Assembly (NCBI GenBank): GCA_035222895.1 | Contig: JAVYIG010000034.1 | Coordinates: 558,001-622,000 of the forward strand | Direction of reading: 5' to 3' | Length of the DNA: 64,000 bases | From: Strongylocentrotus droebachiensis | Taxonomy: Eukaryota; Echinodermata; Echinoidea; Camarodonta; Strongylocentrotidae | Program-made: the position numbers and the translations under genes | Notes under the pieces: generated by a model | Seen by the model: only the letters and a program-made list of their open reading frames with translations | What the model was told of the DNA's origin: nothing | The model's database searches: none | In this document: piece after piece, positions 10,430 to 20,915 of the stretch | Layout: every line of letters begins with the position of its first letter | Position numbering within the stretch: position 1 is the first letter of the stretch

Positions 10430-12071
10430 GAGAACTTTTTCCCCTTTGTACCTTTTCAATATAGATAGATGATACCGCAGTAAGTACTTTGTATTTGTAT
10501 TCAGGCTTGGTTGGGTTACTGAATGCATGAAACAAACGGGTCGATTTGTTGACCATTCATGAATTTGATATTCAGTATCATTCTCTACTATACGCTTGCA
10601 AACATTTTACTAGAGTCTACATTAAGCCTAAGAACATTTCTGTTTGCAGTAGATTGACAATTTGCGACCGGTAATGGTTAAATTTGACATGATGAAGACA
10701 GTCATTTTACCGTGATGCCATTTTGGCTTGCTTTTTAAAACTGTATGTCTTAAAGTTTTTTGTTTTTTCCAGCTCATGTTTTTCTAAATCAAATATAGAT
10801 AGTGGATAGATCCAAGTTAATGGTTAGAATCACACTGTCACAATATTTTTTTCCTCAACCTCTTGTCATAAAATGAATATGATTTATTCGTACTGATCAC
10901 TTTGAACATTCATATAGGTTGATCAATAAAGTTCTGAGAAGGTATAAGGTCTATATCTGACTAAAGTAAGCCATTATTGCCTCAATCATTTCGTGAAAAG
11001 GGGTTAGGAAAATTATGCCAACTGTTTCTTTCAATCATAAAATATTCTTTTCATTCCAACAACTAATCAAGTAAGTGAGTTAATCCAAACAGCTCATTTT
11101 CCATATATCAAACTGAAATAACAGATAGATATTATTGGTTAAAAGGAAAATGATTGAGTTCTTTCACATGCGTGATTTTAAAATTGTTATTCCCACAACT
11201 GTACAACTAAATTTATTTTGTATTCAGCTCATTTTCCCTTTTCAAACCAAGACGGCAATACTTCAAAATGAAAGTGTTATGTACATAATTATTGGCCCCG
11301 TCAGTGGACAATTATAATATTGGAGGTCCAGGTCATGGAGTATAATAATGATTATTACAATGGTTTTTGTATACACCCTTTTCCATATTTAGACTGAGTA
11401 GTTGCTCGACCTACTCAGGTTTCTTTATTCAAACACAATATTATACGTACAATTATGTGAACTACCCAGCTCAATGCAAATAGAATATTGGGCATTGAAT
11501 TGAGTAGTAGAATCAATTACGTTGCTACTAATGGAGAGGGTCACTTCAACATTCTAAATCAAATCTAAATGGAAATTGAAGAACTTAAGTGGGTGGTTCT
11601 TAGTTTAATTTAAGCCAATATCTCTTTTTCTGATTGATTTTAAAAACATTAAGGCAATACCCCTATTTTACCTTTTTTATAGTCAATATGTTTCTTTTCT
11701 GAATGATTTGGTTTCTTTTCATCTTCAAAATCTTAAAAGGTAAGGTAAAAATAACAGAACATATATTTGTTTTAATCCATTGGTGGCCTTCACACAGCGT
11801 ATATACTTGCTGAGGAACTTATATTGACAGCAAGGATTTTGGGTGAAAATCGTGTTTGCTTCCAGACGAAAAATGAACTGGATAAGAAGAGAGAGAGCCG
11901 GAGAGAGAAAGAGAAATAGACTGAGGGGTTGGGGAGAATGAATGCGAAAGAAAGAGCTAATTGTAGGTAGGGGAGGGAGGAGGAGTATAACGAATAGAGA
12001 AGAGGAAGAGAAAGAGACATAGAAAGGGGAAGTGTGACGGAGAGAGAGATAGAGAGGTGAGAGATATCGAC

Positions 12072-12113
<42 letters not shown>

Positions 12114-12710
12114 GAATGGATATATGTGTTTAGAAGAAACAAAGTAGAAAAGACTTCAACTTGCATAATATTGTTATCAGCTATGCGATAAACTGATAAG
12201 TTGCCCGAAGAAGTATAAGAATTTTTAAGTTGCAGAAGGCATTGCTTTTTTGTATAAATGACAATCCATTGAAAGATGGCACAATAATACGATTACGGAC
12301 GTCTAGTCACCTGGTTGCGAATGGAATTAACATATCCCCCCTCCCCCTCCCCCCCCCCCCCCCCCCCTCTGTTAAAAAATATACTACATCTTCCTCATGA
12401 TTTGTTTTTAGATGCATATCAGATAGCACATGGTGACAGTAAATTTAGTTGGCAATTATTCATGGAATAAAACTTTTCAAGACAACAATGTTACAGAAAA
12501 ATTATATTAGCATGTTTAACGCCCATTCGAATTTCTGTTGACAAAAATAATCCATACAAATAAATACTTGCAGTATTCTGAATTATTAAATCGCAATATC
12601 CATTGTGGCGCACTTATCCATTCCAAAGAATTTTCAAAGCTTCGCAAAGTATACAATTTCAAAAAGTTTTAGCGAGTTGCGTTATTAAGCACGCTTAGGG
12701 CTGAAAACAG
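10430..12710. other. AT-rich intergenic stretch with GA-rich tract and poly-C
   Basis: No gene recognised. A GA-rich low-complexity segment occupies about 11880-12110, ending in (GA)n. A C homopolymer run lies near 12330-12367. Confidence 0.5.
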
Positions 12711-12713
12711 GCT

Positions 12714-14010
12714 CAGGGGTCTCAGTCATGTAGAAATACTGTGAGCATGCGTGACCACAGGTTTTCCAGACACCCCCCTAAACGAGGGTTTCTTCTGAAG
12801 CCAAAATACACCCTAAATGAGGAATTCGCGTGTTTTTTTCTCTCCCGTATTCATACCCTACCCTACACGGGAATTTCACAAAAGTGTACTCCTAAACAAG
12901 TTTCGTAAAATTGTAACCCCTTGAGCATAATGAAGTGCGATAGGGATCAGCATTTAAGTTGTTGACGATGTAAAATAAATCGAATTGCGCTTCTGATGTA
13001 AAATTTACAATTGTAAAAATGTATTTCAATAGAGAAGCACATCAACCTGTACACTACCAAATGGGTTTAATGAACATCAATCATATAGTCCTTTCTTTGA
13101 AGAAAAAAGAAGAATTACATTTCGTCGTTGTCGTAAACACCGGTCGTAAACAAGCAATTCACATGCTGGTACGCGAAGTATAGGGGCTTCTTTTTGTGGC
13201 TTTCATTAACAAGCTGACGTAACCGAAAGTTATAGACAACTGGCTTCCCGACCAGCTTTCAGTTCGGAGTCTAGTCGGGATCTAGAAAATACCCCTAAAC
13301 GTGTACAGCAGGATTTTGAAAAATATACAATTTTTCTTGAAAATGGACGATTTTTAACCCTTTAAAGGGACTTGGTAACATTGTTAAGATGAGAGATAGT
13401 GGTACTAAGATAGTGAATTCAATGCTAGATGTACAATTAAAGATAATCTGAAAATTTGAGTGAAAAGGGACCATTATTAATGATACAAATTGGGAAAAAC
13501 TGATCCGATCGATTCCTGAATTCTCCCAACTATGTTATTACAATTTAATTACATTCTAGGTGAATGTAAATCTTCACAAAGCAATAAATTGGCTCAACAT
13601 ACCATTCCAGACATTTAAGTGTTTACAGAATTTTAATAGCCTGTTTTATGTCTTTTTTTCATGGAAAAACGGTTGTGAAAATTCAAAAATGGTTTGGAGA
13701 ATTTACTCTTCATCACTGTTAGAGGGTGTCGTACAGTGACGCCTTCAAAGAAAACCATAGATATCTTCGTGGATTGAGAATTTTTTCAGGATGTTTTGCA
13801 TGTCAGAGGGTTAGTACAGTAGAAGGAATATAATAAGTAACATTTTATACAAAAATTAAGCAATTTTTCATCAACCTTCAACAATGTTACCGAGTCACTT
13901 TAACGCGGCACCGCGTGGACCGCGTCCAATCTATAACAAAAACACCCCTTTATACGCATTTTCTTGGTCACGCATGCTTACAGCATTCATATTGACTGAG
14001 ACCCCTGGGG
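12714..14010. mobile_element. Non-autonomous DNA transposon with ~50-bp inverted termini, carrying a nested MITE
   Basis: The left end has CAGGGGTCTCAGTC, a short diverged stretch, then GAGCATGCGTGACCA. The right end carries the mirror image (TGGTCACGCATGCTTAC and GACTGAGACCCCTGG). The interior has no transposase and is interrupted by a second inverted-repeat element at 13372-13903. Confidence 0.6.
13372..13903. mobile_element. Nested MITE with TTAA ends
   Basis: Starts TTAAAGGGACTTGGTAACATTGTT and ends in the near complement AACAATGTTACCGAGTCACTTTAA. TTAA at both ends is the insertion signature of piggyBac-like elements. Length 532 bp, inserted in a larger element. Confidence 0.65.
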
Positions 14011-14019
14011 CTGTGGGGC

Positions 14020-14110
14020 ACATAACGTTATAGCGCCTCGGCTGTGGTTCGAATCGCGTACCAAAGGATCTATAGTCCAGAAAAGTGTCCGCTAAACCAT
14101 ATCACCTGTT
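14020..14110 (-). mobile_element. tRNA-like SINE head (partial)
   Basis: On the minus strand TGGTTTAGCGGACAC and a B-box-like GATTCGAACCAC are spaced as in a tRNA. A trailing GCGCTATAACG resembles SINE bodies. No clean cloverleaf. Confidence 0.4.
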
Positions 14111-14319
14111 CTATTGCATGCAAATCTTAAAATATAACGGATTTGAGAACTCATTTCGTTGTTGCCATTGGTTGCTTTTTGAAAACCTTTCTCTGTTGTC
14201 AAAGCTTTGAACCTATAGTCGAGAATGTGTTACTTGGAGTCATTTCGGCAAACAGGGCAAATGACGATAGTCGTCCAATGCAAGGGGCGGATCCAGGATG
14301 CTCTGGCACAGAATATCCC

Positions 14320-14957
14320 AAGGGCCTATCTCACTGAGCAGCGAATGCTTGCGAACGTTGCGAATTTGGATTCGCCAACTTTTCTGACGAATGTTGGCGA
14401 AAATCAGCGACATTAAGTGACGTTTAGCGACAATTAGCAACATTTGAGCGAATGTCTCCGAAAGTGTTTGCGAAAGGCAGTTGGCGACTATTAGCGACTG
14501 TAAACAAATGTTAGCGACAACTTTTGCGAAGATTAGCAACTATTTGCCAATCCTTTGCCACTATTTGTGAACGTTTGAGACCTTTTGCTAACTACTGGTA
14601 CTCAATGGGTCGATTTTATAAAGGAACCATATGGTAACGTGGTCGCTAGCTTTGGCGAAACACAGAGAACTGACGAAAACAAAGAGCAAAACCGTTTAAC
14701 AACCGTTTGCAAAGGCTTACGACTGTTTTGCAAACGCTAACGACTGTTTTGCAAACGCCTGCAACTGTTTGCGGAAAAATAAATTCGCAAAGAAATTTTG
14801 AACATGTTCAAAATTTCTTTGCGACAAGAAAAACTGTTTACAACAAAGAAAACTGTTTGCGATCTTTCTTGCAACCTTTTACAACATTTTACAAACTCTG
14901 GCGAAACCCCAAATTCGCTACGTTCGCAAGCATTCGCCGCTCAGTGAGATAGGCCCT
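14320..14957. mobile_element. Inverted-repeat element filled with degenerate GCGA/GCAA repeats
   Basis: Ends are mirror images over about 48 bp: GGGCCTATCTCACTGAGCAG and CGCTCAGTGAGATAGGCCC, including GCGAATGCTTGCGAACGT. The interior is a loose array of short words such as TTAGCGACA, TTTGCGAA and GTTTGCAAA, running first in one and then in the opposite sense. No ORF. Confidence 0.7.
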
Positions 14958-14959
14958 TA

Positions 14960-15172
14960 AAAGGGGTATATCACTGAACGGCAAATGCTTGCGAACGTTG
15001 CGAATTTTGGCAGTTGCAATTGGCAACTATTAGCGCAATGTTAGCGACAGTATTAGCGAAGATTAGCAACTATTTGCCAATCCTTTGCCACTATTTGTGA
15101 ATGTTTTGGACTTTTTACGAACCCTGGCGAAACCCCAAATTCGCTATATTCGCAATCATTCGCCGCTCAGTA
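14960..15172. mobile_element. Second, shorter copy of the GCGA-repeat element
   Basis: Directly follows the first copy. Starts TATCACTGAACGGCAAATGC, ends ATTCGCCGCTCAGT, and shares the internal word AGATTAGCAACTATTTGCCA with the first copy. About 213 bp, likely an internal-deletion derivative. Confidence 0.65.
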
Positions 15173-15274
15173 AAAAAAAACCTTAAGTTCATTAAAAAAT
15201 TAATGTTCATTTTCGTGAACTTAAAGTTGGATCCGTGTATCTAACACTATTACCTTGCTATATTTTCAATCAGT

Positions 15275-16402
15275 TCATTTACTACATATGCATCGGGACA
15301 GGGTCTCTTTGAGCCCTTGTTTAAATGCTTTGTACCTAAACGCGTAGACAAACGGGTTCACGCAGATATTAAAGGTGGCCAAAATAGTTGTGTAGAGGTG
15401 CAGACTGCTGCCTAGGTAATTGCGCGGTACCCCAAAAACGTTGTAGACGAAAAACGTCACCTGATTTGGTGTCCAACAAACCAGGTATGTTACGTAGACG
15501 ATCAGGAGGGTGATGGTGATGTTGCGTCGACGAAGGTCTCTCCCTTCTTCTGCAGAGGACTTCGCTACCGGCCGTGGACTCTCGACGTTTTTGTTGTCAT
15601 CAGGAGGCGCAGATGACTGTGGACCGCTGGTCACACGTCTTTGGGAGCCTGCTGCCTCTTGCATGGGTAACCCCTCGGTAGTGCTTGAACATGTTGGAGG
15701 CGCTACCGAATTGGTAACTGGTCCGGGTCTGACGCGCCTCAACGTGCGGAGCTTGGCCGTGATGCAAACGAAAGAAAATCCTGTTACAATAACAGGGATT
15801 AAGAACTCGAAGACGAAGGCGGCCACACCTGAAAATATATTGAAAGCAGGGCTTGTCTCTACGACGATACAGTCACGGCTTGATTTTTCGTCGTAATCAA
15901 AAAGTGCCCCCGCGAAGATGATTTGTATTGTCGGCGCAGTTAGCCAGGCGATTACCGCGATGAGATACAGCGTTCTCCGTTTCAACCGCGTCATGTAGAG
16001 TATGGGGTGTACAACGGCGATGTAACGCTCGATGGAGATGATCGTGAGATTGAACGTCGAGATTGCGAAACCGCTGAAGGTAGCCACCCTGGAGTTCCAG
16101 ACCCGACAGAAGAGCTCTGCGCCGAGTCCTTTACGGCTTGGTGAGAAAGGATACCAAGTCGCCTGGACGGTATAGACGATGAGGATGACAGAGGTGACGA
16201 AGTCGATGAAGGACTGGGTGACGATGAGCAAATTGGTGTTGTTCTCCCTTGACTGACGTCGAAGCACGGCAAAGCAGAGGGCGTTGCCCAACACGCCTAG
16301 CACGCCGAAGAGGATTTGAGAAGCAGTAGCGATAGCGAGATCAATCGACATCGTCTCGGAATCATCTCGCATTGACAAAGTATCGTTTGCCGTTCCCGCC
16401 AT
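15275..16402 (-). CDS. Orphan class A (rhodopsin-family) G-protein-coupled receptor, intronless
   Basis: 375 residues from ATG at 16402. Seven hydrophobic segments are visible: TM1 ends GVLGNALCF (N1.50); TM2 has NLLIVTQSFIDFV; TM3 ends in ERYIAVVHP (the E/DRY motif and intracellular loop 2); TM4 has W in AVIAWLTAP; TM5 lies in FEFLIPVIVTGFSF; TM6 carries CWTPNQ (CWxP); TM7 carries NPFVYAFRY (NPxxY). Cysteines before TM3 (ELFC) and in loop 2 (SRDC) can form the usual disulfide. An N-glycosylation site (NDT) precedes TM1. The long third loop is rich in Ser, Pro and Arg. Tail cysteines (RCIC) could be palmitoylated. The frame stays open upstream to about 16675, so a longer N-terminus is possible, but that extension looks unlike protein. 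Ligand unknown; it falls in the broad peptide/amine-like orphan group expanded in echinoderms (inference). Confidence 0.92.
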   Translation of the reverse strand: MAGTANDTLSMRDDSETMSIDLAIATASQILFGVLGVLGNALCFAVLRRQSRENNTNLLIVTQSFIDFVTSVILIVYTVQATWYPFSPSRKGLGAELFCRVWNSRVATFSGFAISTFNLTIISIERYIAVVHPILYMTRLKRRTLYLIAVIAWLTAPTIQIIFAGALFDYDEKSSRDCIVVETSPAFNIFSGVAAFVFEFLIPVIVTGFSFVCITAKLRTLRRVRPGPVTNSVAPPTCSSTTEGLPMQEAAGSQRRVTSGPQSSAPPDDNKNVESPRPVAKSSAEEGRDLRRRNITITLLIVYVTYLVCWTPNQVTFFVYNVFGVPRNYLGSSLHLYTTILATFNICVNPFVYAFRYKAFKQGLKETLSRCICSK

Positions 16403-16804
16403 TTTAGTCAATCCGAAAGCAACGTCTGCGTGTAAATGATTCACATTATCGTCGCAGGGTCGTTTTATGTAGGATGTTTCAAGAGATATAGAGTAGCTCC
16501 GCGCTAAATGGTCGATTGCGAATTTCATCTTAAAATGCATTTCAATGTAAATAACATTAGACCGAGAGTCAATAATTGAAATGGTTGTAACCATAGAAAC
16601 CACTCTACAGTTACTGGCAATACACTCAAAATGATTCAAATATTGAGATATGTGATCATCTAAATGTCGGTTCAATTTAAAGTATATGTTTGAGACAAGG
16701 GCGGCGGAGCATCTCCAAAGTTGGGGGGGGGGGCACTCCCTTGAAAATGGGGGCTCCTACAAAGGAAAACCTCAAAGCGAAAATATACAACTTTTACGCA
16801 TTGG

Positions 16805-16871
16805 TACACTGTCGCTCATATAGTTGGAATATATTTTTTTTTACCCCAATTTATGGAATTATTTTAAAAAC

Positions 16872-16902
<31 letters not shown>

Positions 16903-17385
16903 CCTAAGAGATCTATATAATAGTATACATTCTCAGATTTTATTGCATAATAGTTTGCCAGTGTTTGTTTTGCGTGACTGCTAAACACGTGTATGCTACT
17001 ATGCTTATCAACTAGGGCACCTACGCCCTTAAGTCATAAATGACAGTTATGAGGATTAATGCCCCACAAAAGGGCACTAATATAGCATATCGACACGTTT
17101 TTGATCATGGGGCCTCACAGTTACGAGGCCATTGCTTTGTCACTGAACTATGACTGTACACAGTGGGGGCTAGGGTAGGGGGCAGTTCCCACAAATAAAA
17201 AAACAACTAGGAAAATGCAATAAATTTTCAATAATTCATTGAATTTTACCCCGGTCCCCAATATGAAAAAATCCTCTGTGTGCCCATGCCTTGAGCCATA
17301 ATGCATGGCCGTACAGAGGATTTTGTTATGTTGGGGACCGGGGTAAAATGCAATAAATTATGGAAAATGTATTGCATTTTCAGAT
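16805..17385. mobile_element. Half copy of the TACACTGTCGCTCAT fold-back family
   Basis: Starts TACACTGTCGCTCATA and follows the left half and centre of the 935-bp palindrome at 59441-60375 almost word for word: GGTGGAATAT-like start, CATTCTCAGATTTTATTG, AATGCCCCACAAAAGGGCAC, GGGGGCTAGGGTAGGGGGCAG, and the central GGACCGGGGTAAAATGCAAT palindrome. It stops after the centre. A T homopolymer expansion lies at about 16868-16900. Confidence 0.85.
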
Positions 17386-18300
17386 TTTTTCTGATTTCAA
17401 TATTTGTTTCTCTCTTTACATGGTCCAAAACACTGCTTAAGCATCATACTTTGAAGTTGGGCGTGCTTGTCTGAAGATTAATTTGCCATCGAGCGAAGCA
17501 AATATTTCACCATTTGTTAGGTCGCTATATGACAATTACATCTTATAAAGAGGGGAAGAAAAGTAGTCCTGACGGGTAAGGGTATATAAACATAGGTGCA
17601 CTTGCAGAGGTGATAAGAGGCACTTATAAAAATGTGGAAGGGGCACATAATTAAATGTATTAGCAAGAAAAAGGGGCACTTATCTGGAGTCAATATGGGC
17701 ACTTTTGGGATACTTGAAAAAAAAGTGGGGACATAATGCCCCCCCCCCCCCCCCTCCCCATCCCCACCGCCGCCTCCGTTAAAGACATTTTATTATATTG
17801 CACTTGAAAACAGCCGGAAATTAAAAAATCGATATCAATTACTTTGTGGGCGAAATTGAAATCTGACACTGCAAATGATGCAGCGATGTGGTGAAAGTTT
17901 TGAGGTACTTAATGTATTGAATGTCTTTGCACAGAACTTTCAAAACATCATTATGATAATTATGTTCATACTATTAAATACTGGATGCAATTTTGTGGAG
18001 TGAAAAGCAACGAGGGCACCATTAACAAAATGTTAGAGTGAATACAAATTAAAGCTCGCCGTTCGATCGTTCTTAGCCCTGGAATGCAATCTAAATAGAA
18101 TCATGTGATTGTACCATGCATTTTGATTTTAATGAGGCGCACCAATTTAGTGTTCAAGGTTCAATAATTCTAAGGGTTTTCTTGAAAATAATTCTGATTT
18201 TGGCGTTTTGCAATTTATTTAATGTTCATTCGAGTAGAAAACCGTAAATCAGTACTTCATCAATTATCTATATCAAAATAAAAGTCCACCCTGAAATTAA
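17386..18300. other. Intergenic, no gene recognised
   Basis: AT-rich with a poly-C run at about 17738-17755. No splice-flanked coding segment or repeat family that I can name. Confidence 0.4.
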
Positions 18301-18785
18301 GTTGTTCTTAATAAAAAGCTGAAAATGAAAGGAAAAAACCGTCAGTGAAAGTTTGAGCAAAAAACGATTAAAAAAAGAGAAAGTTATGAAATGTTGACGG
18401 TGCGATTAATCAAACTTAAATTGGCAACTTTGTGACGTAATCTTGCTAGATCCCCTCCGATTCACCCTGTACTAAACAACTTGAAAATGTATGTTTTCCT
18501 GTTTCACCCTATATAATTATGGCAAATATGTTTTATATTACCCCTATATGAAACATATCTATTCCGTCATCAATAACTACGCAAATTACAGTTTATAACA
18601 TTTTCTATATGCAGAGCAAATTGAAGAGGAGCTCGCAAGATACGTCACAGAGTTGCCAATTTGTGTTTGATTTGTCGCAACTTTATAATTCATAACTTTC
18701 TATATTGTATCGGGTTTTGCTCTAGCCTTCACTGATCTGTTTTCTCAGTTTTCTGCTTCTTTTAAAGATATCCCTTTTGCAGCCA
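18300..18785. mobile_element. Inverted-repeat (fold-back) element
   Basis: The left part (AAGTTATGAAATG..AAACTTAAATTGGCAACTTTGTGACGTAATCTTGC) is mirrored on the right (GCAAGATACGTCACAGAGTTGCCAATTTGTGTTTGATTTGTCGC..CATAACTTTC), giving about 160-bp imperfect arms. Related words recur near 57985-58180. Confidence 0.6.
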
Positions 18786-18789
18786 AATT

Positions 18790-19739
18790 CAAATTCTGTA
18801 CAGCTTTGCAGCCTGGATATCCTAATATTCATAGTATGCAAGGAAACCCGTTTACTTGCTAGACTTCACTGTCAGACGCTATTGAGTGACTGACTGGCTT
18901 TTTTTCTTCTTCTTTGGTAATAACATACATAAAATGAGCTGTAAATGGTACATGAGCATTTTTCTACATCAATATAAACCCACTTTATGTAATGGCCAAA
19001 ATTAAACTGACTGAATCTTTGCGCAGCACAAAACGTACGAACATTCGTAACAATGGTCTGAAAATCAGACTGACTTGGAAGCACTTATTAATAAGTCGAT
19101 TCGCGATTCGACAACTAATAGTCGTTATTTTCCCACTTAAAGACATTTTCAAGCCCCCTTGTTAGGGAAGTTCTAAATTAGTATTATCTTTCAAATGCCG
19201 TTGGAATTTAACCTTTTCATTTTTTGTCATATGTTTCACATGAAATTATTTGATGATATGATTTTCATAAACTATTCTATGTCCATGACTTTGTCAAAAT
19301 AATAAGAATATTTATTACTCTGGTGTGATGTGTGGAGACCCGGATAATTGGTGTCGTTCCCATTTTTCCTTTCAATTTTCAAATACTCCATACTTCCAAA
19401 GTGTCTCTTTTAACTTATACCTCTGAAAATTAGCGTCATCTTTCTTTATATACACAAATTCCTTTCACTTTGGGGACGGAGGGGAGGGGGGGGGGGGGGG
19501 GGGTCACAAATGGGAAGAAATACAAATTAAAAACAAATAAACAAAAGCAATGTTCAGGTTGAAAAAATAAACTTTCTCTTGGTCATGTGAGTAGAGTACA
19601 GGAGGATCCAGAATTGTCAGAAAGAGGGCGCCAATCCCCCCCCCCCGAAAGTAACTGTTGATATAGTTCTCATAGTCTATAGGCCCGTGGGGGAGGGGAG
19701 AGGGGGATTTTTCCCTATAACCTTCTCCCCCCCCCCCCT

Positions 19740-19785
<46 letters not shown>

Positions 19786-20480
19786 AACGATGGGGGAGAG
19801 GTAAACAAAAACACAGTAAAATTAACTTGTCTATAGCCCTTTTGCAGAGGATACATTAGTGCTGCCCCCCCCCCCCCCCCCCCCACTCCGGGAACGAAAG
19901 GATACCATGCGTGTTCCCAAAATCTCCGGCTCGTAACAAAAGAAAAAAGTCTACCCGTCTTGACTTTACACACCGGCCTTATGCTGAAAGGGGGGGGGTG
20001 CTGAAATGGCTCGTATAACAAAAGAAAAAAGGTCTAACGGACTTTGCTGAAAGGGGGGGGGTGCTGGGAACACGCATATGCGTACCCTTAATATCACTGA
20101 GTAAGGGGGGGGGGGGTGCTGTCCCTTAGACTACTCTAAAGACATATTAAGAATTGTAGAGATAGTCCTATGGATGGTTGCAGATGCTTTTCGAAAGTTT
20201 AAGTGAAGTACTGTTTCATTTGGAAATAAGTTGGAGGTAGTTCATTTTTATTTCCTTATTTTTATATTTTTTCTTCCTTTTATACATTTGGAAATTAGTT
20301 GGATGATGTTTATTATTTTTCTTGTTATTGTTTTACAAAATGAATAATCTTGTATGGCTTTCTTACTCAAAATTATTACTCTGAGAAGAACATGTCCTAA
20401 ATTTATTATGGATTTCGAATTATAGTAGGCCCTATATATACCACAGTAAGGGTGTCTTATTTAAAATGCCCACCACTGAG
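18790..20480. repeat. Low-complexity region with G/C homopolymers and CT repeat
   Basis: Holds G runs (19487-19503, 19990-19999, 20055-20062, 20106-20116), C runs (19639-19647, 19729-19747, 19865-19883), a (TC)n tract at about 19747-19777, and a short tandem duplication of GCTGAAAGGGGGGGGTGCTG at 19980-20065. No gene. Confidence 0.7.
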
Positions 20481-20819
20481 GGGCCCATTAATTGGGAAAT
20501 ATGGGGATGGACTGTTTTTCTCCCTATCTCCAGGAGCTGGTTGGTATTAAAGTTTTGGTAAATCACTCAATAAAAAACGATGATAAAACGGGACCCCAAT
20601 CCACCACTATTGAACCATCTACGAGAAAGCGGCCTTTCTATAGAGGTTGGTCCATGCCCAGACTATTTAGATCGACTTACTAACGGTAATGGGTCGAATT
20701 TAGCTGTAATTCGCTTGTTGGCGAATGTTATTTTTTTCGATAGGCCGAAATTGATTTGGCTCAGAAGCTGAAAAGGGTGTGTAAACGGGCAAGGAAATTC
20801 ACTATTTTTTGCAGTCATC

Positions 20820-20915
20820 ATGAGTGAAATTCGCCAAAGGGAAGGTGAACAGATCAAGAAAGAATCCAGTGAAGATGGGAAACCCGAAAATGAAGAACTG
20901 AATCAGGAAGAAGAG
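20820..20915 (+). CDS. cds: CDP-DAG synthase exon 1
   Basis: ATG followed by [19 protein letters not shown]: 32 codons of charged N-terminus ending in a GAAGAG|GTGAAT donor, phase 0. M-x-E-[LI]-R-x-R resembles the start of vertebrate CDS1. It is the first ATG before exon 2 with a joined open frame. The intron to exon 2 is 15,450 bp, so this link is the least secure in the model. Confidence 0.8.
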
